A stretch of 64,000 nucleotides of DNA from Hansschlegelia plantiphila. Lineage in GTDB: Bacteria > Pseudomonadota > Alphaproteobacteria > Rhizobiales > Methylopilaceae. Shown here one piece after another: positions 8,514-19,129 of the stretch; the first letter of the stretch is position 1, and each line of letters opens with the position of its first letter. The DNA lies in assembly GCF_027922265.1 (NCBI RefSeq), contig NZ_BSFI01000008.1, positions 574,001-638,000 of the forward strand. Reading direction: 5' to 3'. The notes beneath the pieces were generated by a model. It ran no database searches and was not told the origin of the DNA. It saw only the letters and a list, made by a program, of their open reading frames with translations. A program made the position numbers and the translations under genes.

Positions 8514-9974
8514 TCAGGCGCGGGCGCGCTCCCGGGCGCGGGCGCGCAGGTCAATCGGGCGGTCGGGGATGGTGATCCGGAAGGTCGCGCCCATCGTGCC
8601 CTCGACCAGGCCGATCGAGCCGCCGTGGGCGCGCACCAGTTCGGCGGCGATGGCGAGGCCGAGGCCGGAGCCGCCGGCCCTGGTCGAGCCCTGGAACGGC
8701 TCGAACATGTGCTCGCGGGCCTTCGCCGGCAGACCTGGGCCGGTGTCGGAGACCTCGATCACGACGACCGCGCCCTCCCGCCGACCGGAGATCCGGATCT
8801 GGTCGCGCGTCGGGTCCGGACGCCCGCGGGTCTCGAAGGCCTGGGCTGCGTTGCGGCCGAGGTTGAGCAGCACGCGGAACAGCTGGTCGGGGTCAGCGTC
8901 GACGACCAGTCCACGCTCGACCGCCGGCTGGAAGCCGATCTCCCCCGCTCCGTCGGCGAGACCCAGCGCGGTGCGGACGTCCTCGACGATGTCGGCGAGC
9001 GGCGCCATGCGCCGCGTCGGCGGCGTCTCCTGCGCCGCGCCGTAGGACAGCGTCGACTGGCAGAAGCTTATCGCCCGGTCGAGCGTCGCGATCAGCTTCG
9101 GCGCGAGCTTCTGCACGGTCGGGTCGGCGACGGTCCCGAGCCGGTCGGACATCAGCTGGGCGGCGGCGAGCAGGTTGCGGAGATCGTGGTTGATCTTGCT
9201 GACCGCGAGCCCGAGCGCCGCGAGTCGCGACTTCTGCTGCAACTGGCCGTGGAGCTCGCTCTGCAGGCGCTCGAGCTCCGCCTCGGCGACGCCGATCTCA
9301 TCGGTGCGGCCGGAGGCGACGACGATGCGGCTCGAATCCTCCGGCGCCTCCGCGAAGCCCACCATGGTCGCCGTCAGCCGGCGGACGGGGCGCACGATGA
9401 TGAGGTCGAGCGCGAGATAGACCAGCGTGGCGGTGGCGAGCGAGATCGCGAGCGCGACCAGCAGCACGTTGACGGAGAAGGCGAGCATCGCCTTCCTCAG
9501 GGCGGTCTCCTCGACCACGATCTCGATCGAGTCTCCAGGGTCGTCGGCCTCGGCGATGACGCGCGCCAGCCGCTTGTCGCCGCGCAGCAGCGTGTCGAAG
9601 GCGTCGAGCGCCGCCATCGCGCCGGCCGGCTCGCGCCTGTCGATGGTGACGGCGACCTCAGGCGGCATGTCGCTGACAGCGAGCAGGCGGCGCGCCTCGC
9701 CGGACTTGATGACGAGCGCCCGGGCGCCGATGCTGCGCAGCAGCTTGCGGGCGAGCGGCTCGGCGACCGTGCCGTCGGGGGCCGCGTCGAGCGCGAGCGC
9801 GGCCGTGCGCGCGCGGTTCATCTGGTCGTCGATGAAATTCAGCCGGAAGTTCGCGACCGACGGCACGAAGATCATGATTTCCGAGACCATGACGAACAGC
9901 ACGGTCAGCGCGAGCAGCTTGCCGGAAAGCCCAAGGCGTCCGGGAGGGGCGGCGGGGGTTGTCGGGTCTGTCAT
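8514..9974 (-). CDS. orphan membrane sensor histidine kinase
   Basis: 486 residues. One transmembrane helix near residues 18-38 and another near 165-188 bracket a periplasmic sensor of about 125 residues. A HAMP linker follows (VRPVRRLTATMVGFAEA). The phosphoacceptor segment reads ISKINHDLRNLL-like (KINHDLRNLLAA), then an HATPase_c domain with N box LLNLGRNAAQAF, G1 DTGPGLP and G2 GGSGLGLAIA. No response regulator is adjacent, so the partner is unknown. The C-terminus is arginine-rich. Divergent from rpmH. Confidence 0.92.
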   Translation of the reverse strand: MTDPTTPAAPPGRLGLSGKLLALTVLFVMVSEIMIFVPSVANFRLNFIDDQMNRARTAALALDAAPDGTVAEPLARKLLRSIGARALVIKSGEARRLLAVSDMPPEVAVTIDRREPAGAMAALDAFDTLLRGDKRLARVIAEADDPGDSIEIVVEETALRKAMLAFSVNVLLVALAISLATATLVYLALDLIIVRPVRRLTATMVGFAEAPEDSSRIVVASGRTDEIGVAEAELERLQSELHGQLQQKSRLAALGLAVSKINHDLRNLLAAAQLMSDRLGTVADPTVQKLAPKLIATLDRAISFCQSTLSYGAAQETPPTRRMAPLADIVEDVRTALGLADGAGEIGFQPAVERGLVVDADPDQLFRVLLNLGRNAAQAFETRGRPDPTRDQIRISGRREGAVVVIEVSDTGPGLPAKAREHMFEPFQGSTRAGGSGLGLAIAAELVRAHGGSIGLVEGTMGATFRITIPDRPIDLRARARERARA

Positions 9975-10076
9975 GGTCTGGTCGGCGCGCGATCGACGCG
10001 TTCGCGCGGACGGTGATGATGCGGCGGCGGGGCCGCTTCGTCAAACGCAGTGACTCGCGCTCACGGGAACGCGTCG

Positions 10077-10106
10077 TTGACTTGAAGCGGCGGCCTCCCG
10101 TATAAG
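10077..10106 (+). promoter_or_regulatory. rpmH-rnpA promoter
   Basis: TTGACT (10077-10082), 18-base spacer, TATAAG (10101-10106): each hexamer matches consensus at five of six positions. It drives the rpmH-rnpA-yidC direction and would give a leader of roughly 105 bases before the rpmH start. Confidence 0.75.
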
Positions 10107-10121
10107 CCGCGGCGTGATCGC

Positions 10122-10145
10122 GCCCGCGTCCAACGCGGGCTTTTT
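10122..10145 (+). terminator. intrinsic terminator-like hairpin inside the rpmH leader
   Basis: GCCCGCG (10122-10128), loop TCCAA, CGCGGGC (10134-10140), then TTTTT (10141-10145). This has the complete form of a Rho-independent terminator in the plus orientation. It begins about ten bases after the predicted transcription start and more than 70 bases before rpmH, so it cannot end any visible upstream plus-strand gene. An attenuator or a source of a very short RNA are the likely readings. Confidence 0.65.
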
Positions 10146-10218
10146 CGTTTTGGCCGCGCCACAGGCCGCTCGCCCGAGAGGCGCGCGCTTGGCGGTTCGG
10201 TGACCGGAGACTGCTCCC

Positions 10219-10353
10219 GTGAAACGGACCTACCAGCCCAGCAAGCTTGTCCGCAAGCGCCGCCACGGCTTCCGCGCCCGCATGGCGACCGTCGGCGGCC
10301 GCAAGGTCATCGCGAACCGCCGCGCCAAGGGCCGCAAGAAGCTGAGCGCCTGA
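10219..10353 (+). CDS. rpmH: 50S ribosomal protein L34
   Basis: 44 residues, the normal length: (M)[18 protein letters not shown] and [20 protein letters not shown] are the universal L34 signature. It starts with GTG; a Shine-Dalgarno GGAGA (10206-10210) sits eight bases upstream, and no ATG gives a family-like N-terminus. L34 is a late-assembling protein of the large subunit. It is followed 27 bases later by rnpA, the near-universal rpmH-rnpA pair. Confidence 0.98.
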   Translation: MKRTYQPSKLVRKRRHGFRARMATVGGRKVIANRRAKGRKKLSA

Positions 10354-10380
10354 CGCAGCGGTCTTCAAGGCTTCGGGCCG

Positions 10381-10803
10381 ATGCCGGCTGAACCTTTCCG
10401 GCTCGACACGCTTCGCCTGAGACGCGACTTTCTCGCCGCCTCGCGCGACGGGGTGAAGATCGGCGGGCCGATCATCGGACTGCAGATGCGCGACCGCGGC
10501 GCGCCGGAGACGCCGGCCCGGGTCGGGTTCACCGCCACCAAGCGGGTCGGCGGCGCAGTCGAGCGGAACCGCATGAAGCGGAGGCTGCGCGCGGCCGCCC
10601 GGTCCGCGCTCGCCGAGGTTGCGAGGCCAGGCTGCGACTATGTCGTGATCGCGCGCCGCGCGGTGCTCGACGCCGCTTTCGACCGTATCCTGCGTGATCT
10701 GAGGGAGGCTGCGAAGCGCGCCCACGGCCGCGAGAAACGCACAAGCCCGGCTCCCGCCGGTTCCCCCTCGGCGCCGATCGACGGGCGCGAAAGCGGACGA
10801 TGA
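10381..10803 (+). CDS. rnpA: ribonuclease P protein component
   Basis: 140 residues. The protein cofactor of RNase P, which matures tRNA 5' ends. The conserved RNR motif region reads [14 protein letters not shown] (about residues 61-74), preceded by [14 protein letters not shown]. The C-terminal tail after about residue 115 is a basic, proline/serine-rich extension. Its stop codon overlaps the yidC start as ATGA, indicating translational coupling. Confidence 0.96.
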   Translation: MPAEPFRLDTLRLRRDFLAASRDGVKIGGPIIGLQMRDRGAPETPARVGFTATKRVGGAVERNRMKRRLRAAARSALAEVARPGCDYVVIARRAVLDAAFDRILRDLREAAKRAHGREKRTSPAPAGSPSAPIDGRESGR

Positions 10804-12608
10804 TGGACAACCGCAACACCATTCTCGCTGTCGTTCTGTCCGTCGTCATCCTCTTCGGCTGGCAATATTTCTTCGCCCGCCCGCAGATCGAGGCGCAGCG
10901 CCAGAGCCAGGCGACCCAGCAGGCTCTCACTGAAAACAAGGCCGGCGCTCCCGCATCGGGCGCCGCCGCCCCGCAGCCCGGCGCCCCCGTCGGCGCTCCC
11001 TCGGACGCCGCCAAGTCGCGCGACGACGCGCTGAAGGCGACCCCCCGCCTCGTGATCGACAGCGAGCGGCTGCACGGCTCCATCGCGCTTGTCGGCGGCC
11101 GCATCGACGACGTGTCGCTGAAGGATTATCGCGAGACCGTCGACCCGAAGAGCCCCGAGATCGTGCTGTTCGCGCCGCTCGACAGCCCGCAGCCCTATTA
11201 CGCCGAGTTCGGCTTCGTGAACGCGCCGGGCGGCGCGGTGAAGCTTCCGGACGCCACGACCGAGTGGAAGGCCGAGAGCCAGGGCGCCCTGACCAGCGCC
11301 AGTCCGGTCACGCTGACCTGGGACAACGGCCAGGGCCTGACCTTCCGCCGCACGATCGCGATCGACGGCGACTACATGTTCACGATCAAGGACAGCGTCG
11401 CGAACGGCGGCGCGGCGGCGGCCACGCTCTTCCCCTATGCGCTGATCTCGCGGCACGGCGAGCCGCACGTCTCCGGCTACTACATCCTGCATGAGGGCCT
11501 GATCGGGGTCATCGGCGACGAGGGCCTGGAGGAGCTCACCTACAAGAAGATCACCGAGGGTCCGCGCACCTTCAAGGCGACCGGCGGCTGGCTCGGGATC
11601 ACCGACAAGTATTGGGCGGCGGCGCTCGTGCCCCCGCAGGACAAGCCCTACGCGGCGCGCTTCGCCTCGACCACTGACGGCGGCAAGGCCTACCAGACCG
11701 ACTACCTGCTCGATCCGCTCACCGTCGCGCCCGGCGCGACCGTTGAGACGTCGGGCCGCCTGTTCGCCGGCGCCAAGCAGGTCGCGGTGGTCGACCGCTA
11801 CGAGACCCAGGGCGGCGTGAAGAAGTTCGAGCTGCTGATCGACTGGGGCTGGTTCCACTTCATCACGCGGCCGATGTTCTACGCGCTCGACTTCTTCTAC
11901 AAGCTCGTGGGCAATTTCGGCGTCTCGATCCTGATCGTGACGGTGCTGGTGAAGCTGCTGTTCTTCCCGCTCGCCAACAAATCCTACGTCTCGATGTCGA
12001 AGATGAAGCTGGTGCAGCCCGAGATGGCGCGCCTGCGCGAGCGCTACAAGGACGACAAGGCCAAGCAGCAGCAGGAGCTCATGGAGCTCTACAAGCGGGA
12101 GAAGATCAACCCGCTGGCCGGCTGCCTGCCGGTGGTGGTGCAGATCCCGGTGTTCTTCTCGCTCTACAAGGTGCTGTTCATCACCATCGAAATGCGGCAC
12201 GCGCCGTTCTTCGGCTGGATCCATGACCTTGCCGCGCCCGATCCGACGACCCTGTTCAACCTGTTCGGCCTGCTGCCCTATGATCCGGGCGCCGTGCCGG
12301 TGATCGGCCATTTCCTGCTGATCGGCGTCTGGCCGCTGATCATGGGCGTGACGATGTTCCTGCAGATGCGCCTGAACCCGGCGCCCGCCGATCCCGCCCA
12401 GCAGGTGGTGTTCACCTGGATGCCGCTGTTCTTCACCTTCCTGCTGGCCTCGTTCCCGGCCGGTCTCGTGATTTACTGGTCGTGGAACAACACGCTGTCG
12501 ATCATCCAGCAATCCATCATCATGAAGCGCCAAGGCGTGAAGGTGGATCTGCTCGGCAACATCCGCGAGACGTTCCGGCGAAAGCCGAGCGACCCCGCGA
12601 AGACCTGA
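10800..12608 (+). CDS. yidC: membrane protein insertase YidC
   Basis: 602 residues. YidC inserts and folds inner-membrane proteins, alone or with SecYEG. N-terminal transmembrane anchor [18 protein letters not shown] (about residues 7-24), an Ala/Pro-rich linker, a large periplasmic beta-domain (about 75-350), then the conserved five-helix insertase core beginning near [18 protein letters not shown] with the cytoplasmic loop [17 protein letters not shown] and [18 protein letters not shown]. Start may be ATG 10800 or the adjacent ATG 10803. Coupled to rnpA. Confidence 0.97.
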   Translation: MMDNRNTILAVVLSVVILFGWQYFFARPQIEAQRQSQATQQALTENKAGAPASGAAAPQPGAPVGAPSDAAKSRDDALKATPRLVIDSERLHGSIALVGGRIDDVSLKDYRETVDPKSPEIVLFAPLDSPQPYYAEFGFVNAPGGAVKLPDATTEWKAESQGALTSASPVTLTWDNGQGLTFRRTIAIDGDYMFTIKDSVANGGAAAATLFPYALISRHGEPHVSGYYILHEGLIGVIGDEGLEELTYKKITEGPRTFKATGGWLGITDKYWAAALVPPQDKPYAARFASTTDGGKAYQTDYLLDPLTVAPGATVETSGRLFAGAKQVAVVDRYETQGGVKKFELLIDWGWFHFITRPMFYALDFFYKLVGNFGVSILIVTVLVKLLFFPLANKSYVSMSKMKLVQPEMARLRERYKDDKAKQQQELMELYKREKINPLAGCLPVVVQIPVFFSLYKVLFITIEMRHAPFFGWIHDLAAPDPTTLFNLFGLLPYDPGAVPVIGHFLLIGVWPLIMGVTMFLQMRLNPAPADPAQQVVFTWMPLFFTFLLASFPAGLVIYWSWNNTLSIIQQSIIMKRQGVKVDLLGNIRETFRRKPSDPAKT

Positions 12609-12764
12609 CGGGGCGGGCTTAACGCCCGTCAGCCCGGCGGCTGCGACGCGGACGGCCGGGATCGCGCGCCGCGAGCGGCGCCCTATCCTGACGACGATCC
12701 CGGATCCAAGCGGCGCGCCGCTTCGTCCGGGACGACGCTGCACTGAGCCATGGAGAGCAGCGTG

Positions 12765-13409
12765 ATGGACGCCCCTGAAGACGATCCCTTCCCCGAGATC
12801 GGCCGCAAGCTGTTTGCGGGGCCGTGCGACTTCGTGATGGGCGCGGCGAGGCTGGAGCAGCTCCCGGCGATGGACCGGCTGGAGATCGCCTTCGCGGGCC
12901 GCTCCAACGTCGGCAAGTCGAGCCTCGTCAACGCGCTCACCGGCCGCAAGACGCTCGCCAAGACCTCGAACACGCCCGGCCGCACCCAGCAGCTCAATTA
13001 TTTCACGCTGGGGTCGGAGGCCTACATGGTCGACATGCCGGGCTATGGCTACGCGCAGGCGCCGGTCGAATCCGTGCGGACCTGGACCTCGCTTGTGCGG
13101 GCCTACCTGCGCGGCCGCGCGAGCCTCGCCCGCGTCTTTCTGCTCATCGATGCGCGCCACGGGATCAAAGCCGTCGACAACGACGCCTTGGACCTGCTGG
13201 ACAGCGCGGCGACGTCCTATCAGGTCGTGCTGACCAAGATCGACCAGGTGAAGCTGGCCGATCAGCCTGCGCGGCTCGCCGAAACGGCCGCGGCCCTGTC
13301 GCGCAGGCCCGCGGCGTTCCCGGTCATTCTCCAGACGTCGAGCCGTGAGGGCCTCGGTCTGGCTGAGTTCCGCGCCGCCGTCGCCCGCCTGATCGACGAG
13401 CGGCGCTGA
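12765..13409 (+). CDS. engB: ribosome biogenesis GTP-binding protein EngB (YihA/YsxC)
   Basis: 214 residues from ATG 12765. A TRAFAC-class GTPase needed for large-subunit assembly and division. Motifs: G1 GRSNVGKSS, G2 region TSNTPGRTQQLNYF, G3 DMPGYGYA, G4 TKIDQ. I prefer 12765 over ATG 12750 because GGAG at 12752-12755 is a well-spaced Shine-Dalgarno. 140 bases separate it from yidC; yidC-engB linkage is common in Rhizobiales. Confidence 0.95.
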   Translation: MDAPEDDPFPEIGRKLFAGPCDFVMGAARLEQLPAMDRLEIAFAGRSNVGKSSLVNALTGRKTLAKTSNTPGRTQQLNYFTLGSEAYMVDMPGYGYAQAPVESVRTWTSLVRAYLRGRASLARVFLLIDARHGIKAVDNDALDLLDSAATSYQVVLTKIDQVKLADQPARLAETAAALSRRPAAFPVILQTSSREGLGLAEFRAAVARLIDERR

Positions 13410-13419
13410 CGCGTATTCG

Positions 13420-13452
13420 TCGCGCCCGCGCCTGCGGAAGACGCGGGCGCGA
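13420..13452. terminator. long GC-rich hairpin between convergent genes
   Basis: Perfect 11-bp stem TCGCGCCCGCG / CGCGGGCGCGA with an 11-base loop, located ten bases after the engB stop and eight bases before the stop of the converging glsB-like gene. No U-tract on either side. Position argues for a shared bidirectional terminator or mRNA end stabiliser. Confidence 0.55.
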
Positions 13453-13460
13453 CTGTGCCG

Positions 13461-13724
13461 CTATGCTCGTCGGAACAGCCCGATGATCAGCAGCAGCACG
13501 ACCGCGCCGATGGTCGCGCCCACGATCGCTCCGAGCAGCCCGCCGCCGACGAAGATGCCGAGCTTGGCGAGCAGCCAGGTGCCGATGAAGGCGCCGATGA
13601 TGCCGACGATGATGTTGCCGATGATGCCGAAGCCGTAGCCGCGCACGATCAGGCCGGCGAGCCAGCCGGCGACGCCGCCGATGATGAGCACGGCAAGGAT
13701 GCCGAAGCCTGCGAAGGGTTCCAT
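13461..13724 (-). CDS. GlsB/YeaQ/YmgE-family small membrane protein
   Basis: 87 residues, almost entirely hydrophobic, with three predicted transmembrane helices built on glycine-rich repeats such as GGVAGWLAGLIVRGYGFG, IIGNIIVGIIGAFIGTWL and GATIGAVVLLLIIGLFRR. This matches the transglycosylase-associated/GlsB stress-response family, whose members are induced by envelope or general stress but lack a clear biochemical activity. Stands alone, converging on engB. Confidence 0.88.
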   Translation of the reverse strand: MEPFAGFGILAVLIIGGVAGWLAGLIVRGYGFGIIGNIIVGIIGAFIGTWLLAKLGIFVGGGLLGAIVGATIGAVVLLLIIGLFRRA

Positions 13725-13903
13725 TCGTTACGCCTTAGATCGGTTGAGGCGGCCGATTCCGCCTCGTGGGAGCGTAGATAACGCGCTTGCGGCTGACGGC
13801 CATGCCGCGCCGCACCATCCGGCCTTCGTCGCATTGCGCGGTCTGAAACGGGCCCTTACTCCAGAACGGAACAGCGTCCACCCTTCGAAGAGAGCGCCCC
13901 GTC

Positions 13904-15187
<1,284 letters not shown>

Positions 15188-15312
15188 GCTGAGGCGCAGG
15201 GTTCACGCGAACCCGCCGGGTTCGGGAGACGGGGTTTCGGCTGCGGGGTGTTCCTTCCCGCGCCGAAACCCTCTAGGAGCAGGCGCGACGAAGCCGCCTG
15301 GACCTGACCTCG

Positions 15313-16788
15313 ATGACCCGCGCAGACCTCACTCCCGCCCGCCTCCCGCGCGGCTTCGCCGACCGCGGAGCGGACGAACTCGCCGCCACCCGCGAGATGG
15401 CCGAGGCGATCCGCAGGACTTACGAGCTCTGGGGCTTCGAGGGGATCGAGACGCCGTTCTTCGAATACACCGACGCGCTCGGCAAGTTCCTGCCCGACCA
15501 GGACCGCCCGAACGCCGGCGTGTTCTCGCTCAAGGACGACGACGAGCAGTGGCTGTCGCTGCGCTACGACCTGACCGCCCCGCTGGCCCGCCACGTCGCC
15601 GAGAACTTTCAGCGGCTCGCCAAGCCCTACCGCAGCTACCGCTTCGGCCCGGTCTTCCGCAACGAGAAGCCCGGCCCCGGCCGCTTCCGTCAGTTCCTGC
15701 AGTTCGACGCCGACATCGTCGGGGCGGGAAGCGTCTCCGCCGACGCCGAGATGTGCATGATGATGGCCGACACGCTGGAGGCCGTCGGCGTCAAGCGCGG
15801 CGACTACGTCATCAAGGTCAATAACCGCAAGATCCTCGACGGCGTGATGGAGGCGATCGGCCTCGGCGGCGACGACAACGCCGGCCGGCGCCTCACCGTG
15901 CTGCGCGCGATAGACAAGCTTGACCGCCTGGGGCCGGAGGGCGTGCGCGCGCTGCTCGGCGCCGGGCGCAAGGACGACAGCGGCGACTTCACGAAAGGCG
16001 CAGGACTCGATGACGAGGCGTCCTCGCGCGTGCTTTCGATCCTGAGAGCGAAGGCGGAAAGCAACCTCCACACGGCGCGGAAGCTTTTCGAGGAATTCGC
16101 CTCGACAGAAGCCGGGCAGGAGGGCGCGCGCGAACTCTCGGCTATCGCGACGCTGGTGGAGCAGGCCGGCTATGACGGCCGCGTCGTGATCGATCCCTCG
16201 GTCGTCCGCGGCCTCGAATACTACACCGGCCCGGTCTATGAGGCCGAGCTCACCTTCACGGTCAGCGACGAAAAGGGCCAGCCGATCCAGTTCGGTTCAG
16301 TGGGCGGCGGCGGGCGCTATGACGGGCTTGTCGGCCGCTTCATGGCGGAGAACACGCCTGCGACCGGCTTCTCGATCGGCGTCTCCCGTCTGCTCGCGGC
16401 GCTCCGCGCGCTTCAGGGTCCGGAGGCGCCGCGTCCGCTCGGTCCCGTGGTCGTTCTGGTGCTCGACCGCGACCAGATCGGCCGCTCGATGGCGCAGGCC
16501 GCGACGCTGCGCGCAGCCGGAATTTCGGCCGAGGTCTATCTTGGCGCCTCGGGCATGAAGGCGCAGATGAAATACGCCGACCGGCGGAAAAGCCCCTGCG
16601 TCGTCATCCAGGGCTCGGACGAGCGCGACAAAAGCGAGGTCACGCTCAAGGATCTAATAGCCGGCTCAGCAGCGGCCGCGGCCATCACCGATCGCGCGGA
16701 ATGGACCGAAAGCCGGCCGGCGCAGGTGACGGTTGCGGAAGAACGTCTGGTCGAGCAAGTCCGGGCGATCTTGTCGCGGCACGAGTAG
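15313..16788 (+). CDS. hisS: histidyl-tRNA synthetase
   Basis: 491 residues. A class II synthetase charging tRNA-His. Motif 2 region [20 protein letters not shown] and the histidine-binding segment [11 protein letters not shown] are clear, followed by motif 3 [15 protein letters not shown]-terminal anticodon-binding domain starts near residue 375 ([12 protein letters not shown]). The alphaproteobacterial-type HisRS length and insertions fit. Begins 125 bases after ccrA; followed 69 bases later by holA. Confidence 0.96.
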   Translation: MTRADLTPARLPRGFADRGADELAATREMAEAIRRTYELWGFEGIETPFFEYTDALGKFLPDQDRPNAGVFSLKDDDEQWLSLRYDLTAPLARHVAENFQRLAKPYRSYRFGPVFRNEKPGPGRFRQFLQFDADIVGAGSVSADAEMCMMMADTLEAVGVKRGDYVIKVNNRKILDGVMEAIGLGGDDNAGRRLTVLRAIDKLDRLGPEGVRALLGAGRKDDSGDFTKGAGLDDEASSRVLSILRAKAESNLHTARKLFEEFASTEAGQEGARELSAIATLVEQAGYDGRVVIDPSVVRGLEYYTGPVYEAELTFTVSDEKGQPIQFGSVGGGGRYDGLVGRFMAENTPATGFSIGVSRLLAALRALQGPEAPRPLGPVVVLVLDRDQIGRSMAQAATLRAAGISAEVYLGASGMKAQMKYADRRKSPCVVIQGSDERDKSEVTLKDLIAGSAAAAAITDRAEWTESRPAQVTVAEERLVEQVRAILSRHE

Positions 16789-16857
16789 GTCGAAACACGA
16801 AGCACGGCGCCCGCAGTCGCTTGACGCCGCATCCCCAGCCCCCGCACCGTCCGCCCC

Positions 16858-17889
16858 ATGGTCGCGATCAAAGCTTCAGCCGTCGACGCCTTCCTCTCGC
16901 GGCCGCAAGCCGACGCCTACGCCGTGCTGCTCTACGGGCCGGACGCCGGCCTCGTCGCCGAGCGCGCGGCGAAGCTCGCGGCGCGGGCGGTCGAGAATTC
17001 CGACGATCCCTTCGCGCTCATTCGGCTCGACGGCGACGAGCTCGCCGGCGACCCCGGCCGCTTGGCGGACGAGGCCCGAACCATCGCGCTGTTCGGCGGC
17101 AAGCGGGCGATCCGGGTGCGCGTCGGCGGCCGGGCGATCGTCTCGGCCGTCGAGGCGCTGCTCTCGGGACCGCCGCCGGAATCGCTGACCGTGATCGAGG
17201 CCGGCGACCTCAAGAAGAACGCCCCGTTGCGCGCGCTGTGCGAAAAGCACGCCCACGCCGCGGCGCTTCCCTGCTACGCCGATGAGGCGGCCGGCCGCGA
17301 ACGCCTGATCGACGAGGAAATGCGCGCGGCGAACCTCACGATCTCACCCGACGCGCGGTCGCTGCTCTCGGCCCATCTCTCCGCCGATCGCCTGGCTGCG
17401 CGCGAGGAGGTGAAGAAGCTTTGCCTCTATGCGATGGGCGCGGGCCGGATCGAGCCGGACGACATCGTCGCGGTGATCGCCGATGCGGGCGAGGTCGGCA
17501 TGGACGAGGCGGTCGACGCCGCCTTTTCCGGTCGCGCCGCCGACACGGCGGCCGCGCTCCGCTCGCTCCGCACGGGGGGCACGCCGACCTCCGTGGTGCT
17601 GATGGCGGCGCTGCGCCACGCGCTTGCGCTTCACAAGATGCGCGGCGACTTCGACGGCGGACGGTCGGCCCGTTCCGTGGTCGAAAGCGCCGGCGGCGCG
17701 ATCCACTTCCGCCGCAAGGAGTCTTTTGAGCGCGCGCTCTCGCGCTGGACGTCGCAGCGCCTGATCGAGGCGGTGACCCGCCTCGCCGACGCCGTCACTC
17801 TGTCGCGCAAGTCCGCCGCGATCGGCGAAGCGGCGTCGGAGCGCGCCCTGCTCGCGATCGCAAGCGAGGCCGCGCGGGCGGGTCGATAG
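16858..17889 (+). CDS. holA: DNA polymerase III subunit delta
   Basis: 343 residues, the usual length. The delta subunit opens the beta sliding clamp within the clamp loader. Recognised by the N-terminal segment VAIKASAVDAFLSRPQADAYAVLLYGPDAGL (key part YAVLLYGPDAGLV), and by the helical middle and collar domains including LSADRLAAREEVKKLCLYA. It lacks a true P-loop, as expected for delta. Converges on parB; in many alphaproteobacteria holA adjoins parB. Confidence 0.93.
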   Translation: MVAIKASAVDAFLSRPQADAYAVLLYGPDAGLVAERAAKLAARAVENSDDPFALIRLDGDELAGDPGRLADEARTIALFGGKRAIRVRVGGRAIVSAVEALLSGPPPESLTVIEAGDLKKNAPLRALCEKHAHAAALPCYADEAAGRERLIDEEMRAANLTISPDARSLLSAHLSADRLAAREEVKKLCLYAMGAGRIEPDDIVAVIADAGEVGMDEAVDAAFSGRAADTAAALRSLRTGGTPTSVVLMAALRHALALHKMRGDFDGGRSARSVVESAGGAIHFRRKESFERALSRWTSQRLIEAVTRLADAVTLSRKSAAIGEAASERALLAIASEAARAGR

Positions 17890-17949
17890 CACGTCGCCGG
17901 CTAAGACGACGGCGCGGTTCCCGTAAAAGTTGTATTTTTGAGCGTTTTC

Positions 17950-17970
17950 GCGACTCTTTCAGAGAGTCGC
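17950..17970. terminator. stem-loop downstream of holA
   Basis: GCGACTCT / AGAGTCGC, perfect 8-bp stem, loop TTCAG. It lies 61 bases after the holA stop. There is no adjacent U-tract, so assignment as terminator is tentative. Confidence 0.35.
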
Positions 17971-18131
17971 TGGCGGCGTTTTCGCGAAGCGCCTGGACGA
18001 TCGGACGTCCAGCGGGGAAATCGTCTCTGCGGGGCCCTGAAGCCTTCTGGCCGGGTGAGGTGTGTTCGCGAGGGCCGGGGACCAGCAGGAAGGCGTTTGA
18101 CGGCTCGAGCGGCAGCGATCTCGCCCCCAAC

Positions 18132-18213
18132 CCGTCATTCCGACCGCGCCAATCTAAATTCAGGTCGCGACTATGGATTCCGGCATTTCGCTTCGCTTCA
18201 GCCAGAATGACGG
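18132..18213. repeat. palindromic intergenic repeat element
   Basis: Outer arms CCGTCATTC (18132-18140) and GAATGACGG (18205-18213) are a perfect 9-bp inverted repeat enclosing GGATTCCGG and TTCGCTTCGCTTC. The layout is that of the extragenic palindromic repeats spread through many Rhizobiales genomes. It sits just beyond the parB 3' end. Confidence 0.6.
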
Positions 18214-18236
18214 CGGCCTAGATAACGCGCTTGATC

Positions 18237-19106
18237 TCAGCCCCGTAGGCGGCGAAGCACCAGTTCGAGCTGGTCGAGCGAGGCGAAGCGGATCGAGAGA
18301 TCGCCGCCGGTCCCGCGCGGGGTCAGCGTCACCTCGAGGCCGAGCGCCTCTCCAAGCTCTGTCTCCAGCGCGCGGATGTCGGCGTCCTTCTCGACCGGCG
18401 CCTTTCGCGGTCGGCCGAGGCTCTTCACTTCGGGCGCGCGCGCCATCGCCTCGACGTCGCGCACGGAGAGGCCGCGCGCCACCACCTTGTCGGCGACGGA
18501 GGCGGGGTCCGGCAACGAGAGCAAAGCGCGGGCATGGCCGGCGGTGAGCGCCCCCGCCGCGACGTGGTTCTTCACCGCGTCCGGAAGCTTCAGCAGGCGC
18601 AGCGTGTTGGCGATATGACTGCGGCTCTTGCCGATGACGCGCGAGAGATCCTCCTGCGTGTAGGAGAACTGCGCGACGAGTTGCTCGTAGCCCGCCGCTT
18701 CGTCGATGGCGTTGAGATCGGCGCGCTGCACGTTCTCGACGATCGCGATCTCCAGCGCCTCGCGCTCGGTGACGTCGAGCACCACGATCGGAGCGTCGTG
18801 CACGCCTGCCCGCTGCGCCGCCCGCCAGCGGCGCTCGCCGGCGATGATCTCGTAAGCCTCCCCCTCGCCTGGAACGCGGCGAACGAGGATCGGCTGGATC
18901 ACGCCCTTCTCGCGCACCGAGGAGGTGAGCTCCTCCAGGTCCTCCTCGCGGAACGAGCGGCGCGGGTTCGCCTTGCTCGGCCGGAGATGGGCGATCGCCG
19001 CGCGGCGCTGCGGCCTCGCGCGCTCCATCACCGACGATTCCTCGCCGACGTCCCCGATCAGCGCGGCCAGCCCGCGGCCCAGTCGCGAGCGCTGCGGCTC
19101 ATCCAT
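18237..19106 (-). CDS. parB: chromosome-partitioning protein ParB
   Basis: 289 residues from ATG 19106 (MDEPQRSRLGRGLAALIGD, the typical chromosomal ParB N-terminus). The CTPase/nuclease-like domain contains NPRRSF and the GERRWRAAQRAG motif; the parS-reading HTH lies around RVIGKSRSHIANTLRLLKLP. The C-terminal dimerisation domain ends LVLRRLRG. AAGGAG stands six bases before 19106. An alternative ATG at 19133 overlaps the parA stop as ATGA but lacks that ribosome site. Works with ParA and the parS sites at 20563 and 22532. Confidence 0.96.
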   Translation of the reverse strand: MDEPQRSRLGRGLAALIGDVGEESSVMERARPQRRAAIAHLRPSKANPRRSFREEDLEELTSSVREKGVIQPILVRRVPGEGEAYEIIAGERRWRAAQRAGVHDAPIVVLDVTEREALEIAIVENVQRADLNAIDEAAGYEQLVAQFSYTQEDLSRVIGKSRSHIANTLRLLKLPDAVKNHVAAGALTAGHARALLSLPDPASVADKVVARGLSVRDVEAMARAPEVKSLGRPRKAPVEKDADIRALETELGEALGLEVTLTPRGTGGDLSIRFASLDQLELVLRRLRG

Positions 19107-19129
19107 GGTCTGCTCCTTCCGGGTCGCGC

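Larger units (their letters stand above)
17890..18236. other. gene-free region between holA and parB
   Basis: 347 bases between two convergent stop codons. It holds a hairpin at 17950-17970, a 12-base direct repeat GCGTTTTCGCGA at 17942-17953 and 17976-17987, and an intergenic inverted repeat at 18132-18213. No open reading frame here looks like a protein family and I see no RNA gene. Confidence 0.7.

Noticed and set aside
10638..13160. 840-codon open frame antisense to rnpA-yidC-engB
   Set aside because: No recognisable family and shadows three certain genes.
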